Below are positions 47,112 through 59,709 of a stretch of DNA of 64,000 bases, piece after piece. How positions within the stretch are numbered: position 1 is the stretch's first letter; each line of letters begins with the position of its first letter. This DNA is from Aselliscus stoliczkanus (Eukaryota > Chordata > Mammalia > Chiroptera > Hipposideridae), in NCBI GenBank assembly GCA_033961575.1, contig CM066730.1:119315523-119379522 (forward strand), written 5' to 3'. The translations under genes were made by a program, and so were the position numbers. The notes below the pieces were generated by a model that was given only the letters and a program-made list of their open reading frames with translations, did no database searches and was not told the origin of the DNA.

Positions 47112-49725
47112 CTGCATTGAATAACCAGGAAGATAGAGCGATGAATATAATCATACTCACTTCTCTGTCTCTCTAACTGAATAAGCAGTGGAGACAATCA
47201 GGAAGAGTAAGTTCCTGTAACATTTTTCCGTGAAGAAAATAAATTGAACTTACAAAATCAAGTTCAATTGAAACTGATCAAATAACAATCAGAAAAATTA
47301 TCTCTGTTCACTAGACTGGCTAGGAAAATCTTTAAAATCTGATATGTTATGTGGTAACACTTTACACCCTGCTATTATGCAAATGTTATTAATTAATACG
47401 ATAGTAGTCTTTTAAGTGCCTTGTTTTATCTGTATACTTAGCCAAATTTTGTATTTCATGTAAGAAAATAGGACCGAAAATGTAGTATTTCTCTTGGTTA
47501 ATTACACTTAACCACTCGTAATTCAGTTGTTTAAGTTTTATATGCTTCATGTCCTCTTACATAGGTCAATACATAAACTTCTTTTACTGGATTGCATAGT
47601 TTGGCATATAATCTCTTTATCGTGACAAGACTACTCCAGCAGAAGAATAAAGAAAAAAAGTGCTTTGATAATAGGCCATTTATTAGGATGGAATGTTTCC
47701 TTCATTTTCTGGTGTGTCAAGCCTTAACGTCTAGTGTAGAGAGTCTAAGATGCCTATTGACTTCATTAGCACACAAGGGAACTATTTATGCAATTTCCAT
47801 TCACATTAATGAGTTACCCATGTAATTTCCCTTTTCCCCTGAAGCTTGGATATACAAACAGATAGAAAAGTTATTCGGCCTAGAAGAAAACTTAAAGTAA
47901 ATTTTCAAAAGTGAAGTCCCAACACTCGCTAAATAACAGGGCACCAGGAGAGGTGGGTACAAAATTGGGAGGAGGGTGGGGGAGTGCTGGGTTCAATGCA
48001 GCCATATTGGCATAGAAACATGTTTCGTTGTGGCTGAGAGCCAGATTGAAATTACAAGACAGATAAGGAGATGCTGCATAAGAAATTGTTTTTATATAGT
48101 AGGTCACGAATAAACCCTCCAAAGCCTTGCCCCTCCTCACAGTTCTGTGCTCAGTATCTGCCTGCCATGACTTTGACACTTCTTGAAAAACGAGAGAATT
48201 AAAGTCAGTAGATGATCTTTTACATTTAAGTGCATTTGCCTTTTCACCCTCTTAGCTTTATTTAATTACACCTATTAGAACAAATAACAATGGGGTTGAA
48301 CTTTCAAAGCATTTTCTTTGCCTAAATATGCTAACGCGAGCAGTAAGAACCATGTTTTTAATGAAATCATTTTATATCATATTCTTAACAACTCATCCCA
48401 GTAGCACCCAAAGGATGTATCCAAGGCTAAGCAGAACATGTCCACAAGAAGTGCAACATGATGCTTGTAAAATGTAATTGTAACGAAAAAGCATAGTAAA
48501 ATCTCTTTGTTCAATTAATATGCATAATTCTATGAGGAAATAATGGCTGGCTAACCCTTTTTCTGAAAAGTTTATGCTTTATATCAAAATAATCTGGCAG
48601 AAATTATGAATGTGATCATATGCATGTATACAAAATGCTCACTGATAAAGTAAGAAATATGTAAAAACCAAAGTAATTACTCAGGTTATACCTGTATAAT
48701 GTTTAGAAAGGTAAAATTCAGTGTTAAGTAACACATGATACGTTACAAAAAATTTCTGCACATTTAATGGCTATTAACTGCTCTGAAATGCTGTATAACC
48801 AAGACAATGGCAATCAAAATAGTATTTTAGCCAAATAATACCCTCCGTTGTTGGTTTTGCCTAATGCCTATATTGCTGTGAATGTACATTATCTGTCAGT
48901 ACTGCACATTCCACTGCCATTATCTCAAAATTATAGCTTACTCAAAACTGATGGAAGTAACAACACTATCATCTTGTCAGGACTGAAAACATAATAGTTT
49001 TCACTTTCACAATTCTATTTCTCTGTCCAATTTAAGTGACCAACTAGTAATAACAGAATAAAAAGACCGCATTAGGTACGCAGACAGGGAAAGGGTGATA
49101 CTTACTGAAGGCACGAAAATTTTACACTTAAGCCGTGCTAAGCTATTCTCTCTCAGAGAGAGATTGTAACGGATTGAAATTTTTCACCTTAAAATATGAA
49201 TTTTTGAATCAGTTTTGCTTACTCCACTTAGTATAACATCAGGACAAAATAATAAAATGTGAGATGTTTAATTATTGGATTTTAAATCTATTAGAATTAC
49301 TGGAAAAGCAACATTGATATTAATGTTTTGTATGCCTGGTGCTTTCAAATGAAAGGCATTTGTCCTACTCAGTTTCATTTCAGACCACTGCATTCCCTGT
49401 ACCGAGCAAAAAACAAGATTATTTATCCTTTTCTTTATCTTGTATACACTTTCCATAAAGTATTTTTATAGACCCCACTTTGTAGCAAAGAAACCTTAAC
49501 ATAAATATCTAGTTTATAACATTCCCAAATTGAGAGCCCAAAATGATTACTGACATATTTTATATGCAAAGCCTGAATTTCCAGACATGCATTACAATTA
49601 ATTTATGATTAAAAATACGATGCTGTTTAATAATATATCAGCTATGATTTAACATTTTTTTCTATTATTTCTATTATTTCCAACAAAAGAACAAGCGAGC
49701 AGAACCCCTAGGTGTTTTCACTTAC
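47112..49725 (-). other. ADGRL3: ADGRL3 intron after the TM6-TM7 exon
   Basis: Intron of about 2.6 kb, AT-rich, without recognisable young repeats. Short open frames here carry no family signal. Confidence 0.8.
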
Positions 49726-49894
49726 TTTCTTTTGGAGAGCACAGTGAAAGATGAAAATGAACACTCCCTGGAAAGCATTAAAGATGGTGAAGAGATATGC
49801 CATCACAATAGTCTCCTCATTAATAAAAAGCAACCCAAATGACCAGGTAAGGCCAAGAAGACATAGAAGAGCAAAAGCGCCAAGCACCCAAGAC
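49726..49894 (-). CDS. ADGRL3: ADGRL3 exon: transmembrane helices 6 and 7
   Basis: This 169-nt exon contributes one base to a split codon, then [20 protein letters not shown] (TM6), the short extracellular loop INEETI, and TM7 ([19 protein letters not shown]), ending FHCALQKK in phase 0. GLTWSFG in TM6 and FNAFQG in TM7 are conserved adhesion-GPCR motifs. The acceptor is tttcag before GTCTTGG and the donor is AAGAAA|gtaag. It accepts all three upstream splice partners (AA|G gives Lys, GG|G gives Gly). Confidence 0.97.
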
Positions 49895-50547
49895 CTGAAA
49901 AAATAAAGTGAATCTTATTAACAGGTTCAATGAGAGAACAACACATAGCACACTTAAATATTAACATATCAGTAGTAGCAGTTGACTTTCTCTATGTTCA
50001 CATTCAAATTCAACAGCATTTTGGCTTTAACCTTTCATTGATTAAAGAAAAAATAATAGCATTTAGTACTGCAGCCTCCAGTGAAAACAGCAACAGCAGG
50101 TATGACCTTTTCTTACTCCAGAATAAACAAGGTATCAAAACTATATTAAAATACAAGGTGTAAAACATCCCCATGACTTTATTGTCTTTTATGTGCATTT
50201 TGGTACAAGAAATTAGGAGTTCTTAATTAGTTTACTCCCATATTTTTATTCCTGTAGTGTACCCATGACACTGAATAATGTGACACATACAGAAAGGTTA
50301 AATGGCAGATAATTAGCACCTAAACTTCAGATTCTGATAAACTAATCTTAGGTGAACCTAAGGTTTTATAACTAAAGCATGAAGAAGCCTCGCTGAAATG
50401 GGACACAACCATGAGAACAACTTCAAAATAAAGTAATTTTGGAGCGATTTCATCATGAATAGCTTAAGGAGAAAAGAACTGCAGAAAATAGGACGGAATG
50501 AGAAGGATTTAAAGTCAGTGCATTCCATGTCTAACTAATGATCTTAC

Positions 50548-50574
50548 TTGATAAATGGCTTATTATCTTCATAG
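50548..50574 (-). CDS. ADGRL3: ADGRL3 27-nt microexon in intracellular loop 3
   Basis: A 27-nt microexon encodes YEDNKPFIK, framed by acceptor tttctag before CTATGAAG and donor ATCAA|gtaag. It enters and leaves in the same phase as the 45-nt exon 283 bases upstream, so both, either or neither can be included without a frameshift. The peptide adds a charged segment (Glu-Asp-Asn-Lys) just before helix 6. It is too short to appear as an open reading frame. The match to a remembered latrophilin-3 isoform segment and two good splice sites support it. Confidence 0.9.
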
Positions 50575-50857
50575 CTAGAAAGCATTATAAGCAGAAAAGA
50601 GAAACAAAATTATTAGACAGAATTAAAATAGAAAGTAATAAGAAAGCATTTATATATTTTATAAATTAGTCAAAATTAAGGAAGTCAAAGTGCAGAGGCA
50701 AGCAATTAAAAAATAAAGGCATATTATAGTTTAAAAATACTATAGCAAATTAGATATTCCAAAATAATTATAAAAATTAAGGGCAATTCATGATATTGAC
50801 GGATTTGTAAAAATATAAATCATGCCATAAATTTGTTAATGTAGGGTTCTACCTTAC

Positions 50858-50902
50858 CCAGGTAAGTCCGTATTATAGTAGCCATCACAAACACGGTAAT
50901 TA
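50858..50902 (-). CDS. ADGRL3: ADGRL3 cassette exon in intracellular loop 3 (45 nt)
   Basis: A 45-nt exon encodes (N)NYRVCDGYYNTDLPG, an insert in the third intracellular loop that I recognise from longer latrophilin-3 isoforms. It begins with one base (T) completing AAT and ends with two bases (GG). The acceptor is acaccag before TAATTACC; the donor is CCTGG|gtaagg. Its length is a multiple of three, so it can be skipped without a frame change. The choice of CCTGG|gtaagg over a donor one base earlier is forced by the phase of the next exons. Inclusion in transcripts cannot be judged from genomic DNA. Confidence 0.9.
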
Positions 50903-51709
50903 CTGGTGTAGATGAGAAGACAGAAAGAGGAAAAGGAAGAAAAGAGAGAGATGCTAAAGATTAGCTCTCTCTCTTACCATGCAACATGCAATGAAGCTGG
51001 CACTAACCTATCGAAAACATCTAATTAAAAAAAAAATTACCCTTACTATAGATCTGCCATTTTTTACATTACAAATATTTTTTCACAATCCTATAACCAA
51101 CTTGAATAATACCTTAAGATTTTAAATTAAGAACCCTATTTTAAAAATAACTCTGAAAATGCTTCCATAAGATGACTTAATCAATCAAGAGCTATCATTT
51201 TGTATTAATTAGATAGCATTTTTCCATTTATAGCATATTACAAGTTTTATTCAACACTGAAATAAAGTTAACATTTATTTATCATGAAAGTGACAAATAA
51301 TCTCCAAGTTAAAAATGGTAATAGAGTGTATTCTCTTAGGAAAGCATGATTAGAAGTAGAAACTGCTCAGGATCCTTAAATCAAAAGTCATTTAACAAAA
51401 CAAACTTAATATAATCATATTAGCCATGCGAATAGGAACATCATTTTGAACTGCATTTTAAATTCAAATGAAATTGCTACAGTGATATGGAATTCCCACA
51501 ATGCCACTGAAACAATTTCTTGGCTCTAGATCAAGACAGAAATTTTTTGACCAATGTCTGTGACACAGTCACAGTGATTCTCAACCTTGATCAGTAAAAC
51601 TTCATTCTGAATAATTTCTACAGTTGATAGAAGGTATTCATGTATTCCCTGTGGAGAATGTCTTTCACATAGTTTGTCAAGCACTAAAATTAAAATACAA
51701 AATACTTAC

Positions 51710-51801
51710 TTAATGTTTTCCAACCTGCTAGAATCTGGTTTCAAAGTGTTAGAGTGCTTCACCATTTTGCACAATGTGATCACCAGGAAGATAATATTTA
51801 G
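51710..51801 (-). CDS. ADGRL3: ADGRL3 exon: end of helix 5 and third intracellular loop
   Basis: This 92-nt exon starts in phase 0 with [18 protein letters not shown] and continues [12 protein letters not shown], ending with two bases (AA) of a split codon. The hydrophobic start finishes TM5. The basic and polar remainder is the third intracellular loop, a G-protein-contacting region. The acceptor is ataacag and the donor is ATTAA|gtaag. Because it ends with AA, it can join in frame to the 45-nt exon (AAT, Asn), the 27-nt exon (AAC, Asn) or directly to the TM6 exon (AAG, Lys). Confidence 0.95.
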
Positions 51802-53916
51802 CTGTTATAACAAATAAAGAAAGAATTAGACTACAACCAAAGAAAAAAAATTTGCAAATTTATTTAATGAGTTAATGCAGTTTTAAATATCAACGATGTG
51901 TATATAGTAGACAATGATTCAATTTTAATTTACATATGCCATGATCAAGTTAACTCTAAATAAAATATACTATGGCTATGTATGATCGATTTTTTAATAG
52001 ATCATTTGACATGAAATTGCAACCTCATTAAATCAGTATCCTGTGGTGATGATTAAATAAATTAGATACCTAAATTAGTTTCTTAAGCTGGAGGTACTCT
52101 AGGGCCTAAAAGCCATCTAATGGAAACATTGAAGTAAATTCCTTAAGAGGGTATTTATATCATGTAGCTTATAATGGAAGGATTGTTGGATCTGGGGTCC
52201 TAAGACCTAGTTGAGAGGCTGGCTTTTGATTTTGGCAGATTAAAGGAGGAGAATGAATAATATCTGCACAATCTATGTGTAACGTAAGGGTGAGGATCAA
52301 ATGATATAAAATGTATGAAAAATGTTAGCTATATAAAGAAACATAAACTAAATATACATAAATTGGTTATTTAACTATTAAAAGCCATGAGTTCTTTTTT
52401 CCTAGTCTCTATATTTTATGGAAGTAGGTAAATTCTGAAGAATGGCTGTTTTGAGTCCATCTGAACACTCAGCTATGCAAAAAACTCGAGGTGCATGTGA
52501 AAGCAAACTGGGGAAGATGGAACCTGACATGGAAGGAACATTTGCAAAATGAACATGAGTGAACTTAGAAGGAAGGAGTTGTGTTTTGACTGAGGAGAGG
52601 TAAAGGTTTGTTCTTTGTATTTGCTTCTATATACACCTGGCAGAATGGAGGGAAGGCAGTTCTGTTTTTATGCTGTAAAAACAGAACTATACTAGATTGG
52701 TCCTTGATTTTTTTGACATTTTATTTACTTCAGATGATTACTTTGAGAAAGGCAAAACAAAATTATTTTGTGAGCTTTACATGCTTTAGAGACAGTGGAA
52801 TCCCAAATGGTATATTCAGAAAAGGACTCGTTGGATGTACGGACAAGAACAACTTCTGGTCAATAACAGACATAACTTTGTTCCAGTAATATGACCACTT
52901 TTACTAAGTTATAATACTATTTGATGCAACAACATATTTTACTCTTTCATCATTACTTCTGATTTTATAATTAGGAAAAATGACATAGGGCAATAAATGA
53001 AACTCCCAAGTCCTCTCTAATGAGTTTACAAACACAGTAAAGCCTTTAATCTAAGCTATTTATCAGTCATTTTGTCCACTGTGCCTTATCATTTCTCTTA
53101 GATGTTGAATTTCTTCTTAAAGGATAAAATGAGGTTAAATGGGCATAATTTGCAAGTGTTGGCAGATGGCGTTCTATGTTAATTACTTGAGGACAAAAGA
53201 AGCTCTCTGTTTAAAATAGTGCTTAAAATTCATTTCTTAAACTACTTGTATAGAGAAGTAAATATATTTGTAGAAACCTTTTTCTAGTTTTCTGAAGACT
53301 ATTCCAGTTGGTCACAATATAAATAAATGCTTACACTTTCAGGGATATTACAATGTGATACATCTTACTCAACTAGTATTTACTGACTTTAATGCTTCAC
53401 ACAAAAATGTTCTTATTGTACTATGGGTAAATAAGACACAATTTCTTCCTTTGAGAAATTACAGAGATCCTCCTGACACTACACTAAATATTTGATTTGG
53501 TTTTTAAAGAAATATGATACAGTATATCTAATTTTTAAAAAATCAAAAGCAACAGTGTTTTTATTTTTTTATTGTATGCAACAGTAAGGCTTAACTAGCA
53601 AATTTAAGGAATGGTTAAAAACAAGAACTCTACATATTCTAAAAACAAACAAACAAAATGAAAACCCATATAAACAGATAAAATGACTGCAACTCTTAGG
53701 TAAAAAAGGCTGCTTTATAAAGTTAAGAGTTAAAATCCTTTAAACCTCTCAATGCTTCTCTCTGAATATCTTAATGAAACTATTTTTATTTTATTCAAAA
53801 CTTTTGGATCTAGGGTTTTCTCCAAACTCTTCCTTTTCTTAAACAATTTCCTGAAGGGCCATAATTTGGTGTTCGTTATTTTCTAAGCATATGAATTATC
53901 CTCTAAGGAATAAAGT

Positions 53917-53962
53917 AGTAGTAGCAGTATTAGTAGTAGTATTAGTAGCAGTAGTAGCAGCA
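53917..53962. repeat. (AGT)n microsatellite, interrupted
   Basis: Trinucleotide-type run of AGT with AGC and ATT interruptions. Confidence 0.8.
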
Positions 53963-54524
53963 TTTATTATGTACTACAATGTTTAAAGCACAAAAAAACA
54001 GAGAATGTGAATGTGAAAAACAATATGGCTGTATAAAGTATTATGCTATGAAAAAAAAAAAGAAAATGAATAGAAAATGTGAAATCTTAGGAAGGGTGAA
54101 ACCCATCCAAATATACTTTTCAGTAAAGAAAATTATGTAAAAAAGTTATTTAAGAATTAACACATTTGCCAGTAAAACTGAAAAGAAAATGAATCCTACT
54201 ATATAAAAATAGAATTCAAGCTAAATATGATACAAAGACATTTCCTTCTTGATAAAACTGAGGGCTAATTAAGTTGAATGTGCCACAGATATCGTATCTC
54301 ATTTAATCCTAAAAAATAGGCTGTTAGATACATCTCCCCTTCCTTTCTCCTCGCCCTAATAAGGTTTTTAACATTATACTTGTATGTGTTTAGGGTTTGT
54401 TTTTTTTTTCCCCCAGTTACAAATATAATAGATCCACAATATGTAAGGTTCAGAAAATATATAAAATTATGCGGTGGGGAGGGGGGGGAATCCCAACAAC
54501 AACCTATAATCTTTTCTCTCAAGA

Positions 54525-54660
54525 TAGTAGGAGGCAGCACTTAGCCATTTTACAAATCTGCAATGTTAAGTACGTTGCTCAAGATTACTTAGCTATTATA
54601 ATGTCAGTGGTGAGATTCAATGGACTATGGTCTAGCTCTACAGACCACAGCCTTTCCAAA
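54525..54660 (-). repeat. MIR SINE, antisense
   Basis: TTAGCCATTTTACAAATCTG, AGTACGTTGCTCAAGATTAC and TTAGCTATTATAATGTCAGT follow reverse MIR order. Confidence 0.5.
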
Positions 54661-54989
54661 TAAAATTAACCAATTTATCCTGGGTAAAAAAATTAGGAGT
54701 CTCCTAACAAAACAAAGATTTACTAGTTTTCTATTTTAAAAAAGGTTCCACTTCTATAAAGAGTAATCCAATTTATAAATCACTCAGATAATGAATGAGT
54801 TGAAGATAAGTGATACATTCATTCATGTATAACATATAGCCTCAAAGAAATCCTGAATAACATGAAATGTGCTAGTCAAATGACCTCCACCGGATGGACT
54901 TGCCTAGCTAACTAATTTCCTTTGTAAAGCACTCCCATCCCACCATCAGCAAAAAGCCCACACAGTTCTACTCTCACTAGCCAAATTGT

Positions 54990-55106
54990 TTTTTGTTTTT
55001 CTTTGAGAGCAGTGTCACTGGTCACTGGCCCTCATATATGGGATCCGAACCCGGGCCACTGGCATCCCAAGCCAGCTCTTAACCACTGCGCCACTCAGCC
55101 GGCCCA
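54990..55106 (-). mobile_element. Short SINE in ADGRL3 intron, sense to the gene
   Basis: On the minus strand it starts GGGCCGGCTGAGTGGCGCAG, with B box GGTTCGGATCC, and ends CAGTGACACTGC plus a short A-rich tail. Target duplication CCAAATTGT on both sides. It lies in the same orientation as ADGRL3, in the intron interrupting TM5. Confidence 0.88.
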
Positions 55107-55616
55107 CCAAATTGTACGTTTAACAGTTAGTTGTGTTTTCTCAAACCTATCTGTGTTATACTCACATAGCTAAATATCACACAACCCATAAAAGCCGAGT
55201 GCAAAATAAAAGGCTGTTGTTTCTAACATACTTAATATCAAATGTTTCTAAAACACATTTAAGAATGAGTCTCTTTAAAACCAACTAAAAATACTAGAAG
55301 AATAATAAAAAACCACAGAAGGATGTCTGACTCAGAATCTCCAATTTAAAGAAACTAGAAATAAAAATTATAAGCCAATGAACTAATACTTAGGACCCAA
55401 GAAAATTATAATTAAATCCAACACTAATTTGGATTTGAAATATGACTGGAAGATAGACAAATATTGAAGCAATGATATCTTTACAGGACTATCTATCATT
55501 TCAATTCAAAGTAATTATGAAAAAAAGCATGCCAGACATATAGTGTAAGAAATAATAAAAAATGGCAAAAAAAATGCCGAGATACTTTTCCCCAACTCCA
55601 CATTAAAAAAAAACAA

Positions 55617-55716
55617 AAAGCTGAGCTCTGAACAACAGCAGTTTGATGCCCAGCCCGAGCTGAGCTGCCACTAAGATGCCAACAGGTGGCAGGAGGGCTC
55701 AGCTAAAAAAACAAAA
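55617..55716 (+). mobile_element. 5'-truncated SINE, second family
   Basis: AGCTGAGCTCTGAACAACAG, CAGCCCGAGCTGAGCTGCCA and CCAACAGGTGGCAGGAGGGC with an A tail match the body of the copies at 12.7 and 16.3 kb; the tRNA-like head is missing. Confidence 0.8.
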
Positions 55717-55884
55717 AAACCACAAAACTTCTCTAATACTATTTACTCGTTTTATTGGAGAAATGAAAAAAAATACTTGTATCATTTAGGTATTGAACAT
55801 TTTAATATGTTACCACCAACATATATGATAGTGAAATATTTTGTGTGGGATTAAATAGAACATATACTGAAGTGTAAACAAAAC

Positions 55885-55925
55885 TTTTTAAAAGATTTTA
55901 TTGGAGAATTGGGGGAGGGGAAAAT
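55885..55925 (-). mobile_element. 3' tail fragment of a long SINE, antisense
   Basis: AAAAGATTTTATTGGAGAAT then TGGGGGAGGGG is the complement of the long SINE tail (CCCC...ATTCNCCAATAAAATCTTT). Only about 40 bases remain. Confidence 0.65.
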
Positions 55926-58900
55926 AAAACTTTTTTACTGTGGATCTAGAATTCTTATATTTTTCCAATGCTTTGAAAACACAAGTGCTAATTTTTATTT
56001 TCAGAGACTAAATATTTATTGCTTTGAGCTTTTTCAGGAGATAATACACTCTGATAAGAAACATGATTTTCTAGAGTAAAATACTTCAATAGATCCTCCC
56101 CCCGCTTCTACTCCTTACTTGTTCTCTTAAAATATAACTGGAAATCAGAACTACAAATAGGCAAACAGAAACATCTTTGATAAAATCTATTGCCCAAAAT
56201 TGCCACAAGAAGAGTAAAAAGGTAATTTCAAATGAACCTTCTTGAAATTAACTGGTTAAAATTCTGAGTCCTTTCTTCATTGCATCTTTCCCATGACAGA
56301 AATGGCTCTTTCCTGCCATATACTTCTTTGCTTCTTTAGGGGGTGGGGGCTAGAGTAAGTGATTTCTTTTTCCTCACTTTCGTTTCTTCCTGCCTTTGTT
56401 ATGCATTTAAAAAATTAAAGAAATCACAACCATCAAACATGGGCTTTTCCCTATCTCTCCCTGGAAAGCAGGCAAAAGGACAAGGAGGAAAGAAGGTCTC
56501 CACGGTCCAACTGCTGCCCTTTCTCCCTGCAATGCCAATGCAGCCACGACTCACCCCTTGTTCTTGGTTTTCCCTTTCCAACATAAATACTAGTGAGTTT
56601 AAACATGATATTTTGGGATAGGTTGAAAGGTGTTATGCATCAGTGAGAAAGGAAAAAAACGAAGTTACAGTTATGTATACAAAAGTGTGCCTAAACCTGG
56701 CAAGTCAGCCATTCACAGAAGCCCCAGTAATAGGACTGTGTTACATGCTGTATGTCAACTCACCAGCCTAAATGCCCACACTGGTGATTAATTTCGGAGA
56801 CGAGGCAACTCATCCCGGAATTAATCAGATTTTAACTCTGCTGTGTGTGTGTGCACGCACACATGCCCAGGTAAACAGGTATCTAGACATCTCAACAGAA
56901 TTCTATGTAAAAGAGTGACAGCAAATTCAGAAGGAAAAAAACTTTCCTAGTTAGCTAAAAAAGAGTAAATCACCACACAGGGCTTTTTTCTCTTCCAATG
57001 ACAAATAATCCCCTTTTACCTATCCTGAAATAATAATTTCATAAATTATTGTTTAAATAATCTTCCAGTAGAATTTGCTGACAACATTCATCACTGCTTA
57101 ATGATATGGCATAGCTCATCATCACCCATACTGGTGACAGGAGAATACAAAGAAGTTTGAAACTAGAAAAAGGTTCCACAGATTACAGGAATGCACAGCT
57201 TGTGTTGGAGTCATCAACCTGCTCAATTGAATCATGTCCACCTGAGCTTAGGAGCTTAAAATTCATTCCACAGCTTGCAGTGCTGACACGGATATGATAA
57301 GACAGAAGAACAGAAACACCACTCTGAAGTCACCTAACTGAACCGCACATGTTCTGACCCTTTTTGTCCTCCCTGGAGCTTTTGCTACCTGGCACACGCA
57401 CCTCTAAAACTGCACTTGTATTTCTAGATCTTGGCTGTGAGCCCAGCAGAAACCTATTTCTCCTAGGGACCAGCAGCCAGAGAGGTGTTTTCTGAAGAAG
57501 GCTTCTAAATGAGTGTGTGAGCTGAACTCTTACTGAACTGAATTAATTATTAACGATGCAGATGGAGCTGTCCAAATGATAAGAATAGCTCCTGACGAGT
57601 CATGATCCAAGCTTTCATTAAACCATTTCAGGCATACTAATGGTTTCCCACTGCTCATTACTTACAAGTCCTTTTCTCATAGATATAATAACTCTAGAGG
57701 CCTGTAGGCACGGCATGTAATAGAAATACAGAAGTAGGGAGTTTTATCTTCCATAGCATGTTATTTTTCTTCATAGAACATTATTAAAAATGCACACTTA
57801 TTTAATACTACTAAGTTAAACGGTTTCAATGCAGCAAAGTTGGAAATGCAAAACTTGTTTTAAGAGTCTGCCTTAAAAGTGCAGTACACTATGTAATTTA
57901 TATTAAGATTTGTGTCTGAATTGACTTCTAAGTGTTCCATTAACACCAGTAAGACATATGTAGGTAAATATATTAATATTCAATAAACAGGTACTGTACA
58001 ATCATATTATATTTATTTACTCTCTGTCTCTGTGTGCTGGGACGATTAGAGGGCAAAGCAACTGCAAGAGAAGAATTACTCCCAGGGTCTGCACTGTGAT
58101 TGCTACCTGCTGTTTTGTTTTGTTTTAAGTTGGAACACTGTTCCCCAAAGCCCTTCCATCTCAACTTAAATGATTTGGTAGAGAATCATAAAGACACCAT
58201 GAACGGGCAATACAATAAAATGTCCACTACGTCTTTTCTTACTGGAAGCTGAGTATATATGAGCATTAGCTCCTTTCACCAAGTGAATTGTTCTTTAATA
58301 CTCTTAAGTCAGTATTTATCTTCAGAGATAGAGAATACATAAAACTGCAGTCAAAAGAAGTAAACACATGATCATTTTATAGAACAACTATCCTTCAACA
58401 TGGTCTTTACAATTTTCAAAATATCAATATGTTTGGCCCAGGGCTCAGGGGGGAGAAAAAGAAACCTGTATCTTTAAGGATCATATCTCTTCATGTCAGC
58501 TATTTGTCTTAGATGTAGGCTTTGTTAACATAACAAAAACTGGGACAATCATCTGGACTAAATAATTCTATTGAGAAATCACCTTTTTAGGAACACTTGG
58601 GAATGTTTTACTGATTTGAGTCACGCAGGCATCCATCTCAAATTTTCATTTTGCTTTGTATAAATATGTAAAAAATTAATTTTCACAACAAAAGTACACA
58701 CACTTGAAGTAGTTTTAAATTTCCTTGAACTACTACAATCTTTCTCAATTTTATGAAACACTAGTTAATCACAGAAATAGCCTAATAAGCTCATTGTATC
58801 ACTTTTTAAAGGGGGAAAAAAACTTCTTCAAAAATAATAAAAAGATATAAGCAATATTTAAACTTGTTTAAGTTGCCTCTTAGGTCAATAACACCTATTT

Positions 58901-59642
58901 GAAACAACATAATGCTAAAACTGAGTGAAAGGTTTTAAATACTGAAATCCAATTTTAACTACAATTTTTTAATTCAACTATTTTTCAAATATTTCACTAA
59001 CAAGAATTTAAGAAATTGAAAATACCTAATGTCACTATACTTGACATATCAAATTTATTTAAAAATAAATGTTCTTAAAAACCAGTATTTTCATTTGGTA
59101 TTTTAAGTCTTAGAAAAAATCTTTTTATTTTTAATGAGTTTAAAATTGATTTATTATTTATTAATCTAAGCTTACACATCTTTTTGTGCTCTGAAAAGAA
59201 CTTAGGATGTGGACATTTATTTAAAAGTACTGAATTACTATGGGGAAATTAAGATAAATATTAAGCTAATGTTCTTTCACTTCCATAAAACATTAATTTA
59301 ATTTCATAAATGCTACACAGGCTTGGTACAGGACTAATATTACAGATTTGAGAGACATGACTTCTTGAATTAAAACTCTTAGCAAAAAAACACTCCACTA
59401 CTCGAAAATAAAATATGCTATACATTTCAGTTACTCCTTTTTAATTATCAAACTAGTTTCAAATCCTGCAATCTTAACATAGTTTATATAGGAGTATAAT
59501 TTTTTTAAGATATGACATGACATTTTACCTAAATTGGAAATGAGAAAAAGTACTTTTTAGAGAAGAGAGGATTTTCAGGAAAAAGTACTAATTAGCACTA
59601 ATACTAATGCTAAAACATGAAGGGAAAGTAGAGTCTGCTTAC

Positions 59643-59709
59643 CAGAATAATGAAGGTAACAGGTCCAATGAAACTCCATATAAAATAGTTATCAACATGA
59701 AGCCAGCAA
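59643..59709 (-). CDS. ADGRL3: ADGRL3 exon: loop 2 cysteine and first part of helix 5
   Basis: This 67-nt exon supplies one base to the split Ala codon, then [19 protein letters not shown] followed by IIL. Cys-Trp is the conserved extracellular loop 2 pair of family B2 receptors; the Cys usually bonds to the top of TM3. YFIWSFIGP is the start of TM5. The acceptor on the minus strand is acactag and the donor is ATTCTG|gtaagc. It ends in phase 0 and joins to [10 protein letters not shown] in the next exon, completing TM5. A very long intron (about 7.8 kb) separates it from that exon. Confidence 0.95.

Larger units (their letters stand above)
49895..51709 (-). other. ADGRL3: ADGRL3 introns around the two loop-3 cassette exons
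   Basis: Three introns of 653, 283 and 807 bases separate the TM6 exon, the 27-nt microexon, the 45-nt exon and the loop-3 exon. They are AT-rich and free of recognisable transposons, as is common near regulated cassettes. Confidence 0.7.
51802..59642 (-). other. ADGRL3: ADGRL3 long intron inside helix 5
   Basis: Intron of about 7.8 kb interrupting TM5. It holds a (AGT)n-like microsatellite near 53917-53962, a probable MIR at 54525-54660, SINE insertions at 54990-55106 and 55617-55716, and a SINE tail fragment near 55885-55925. The stretch 56640-57900 has no recognisable repeat and higher sequence complexity; it is a candidate for conserved non-coding sequence, untested. Confidence 0.75.
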
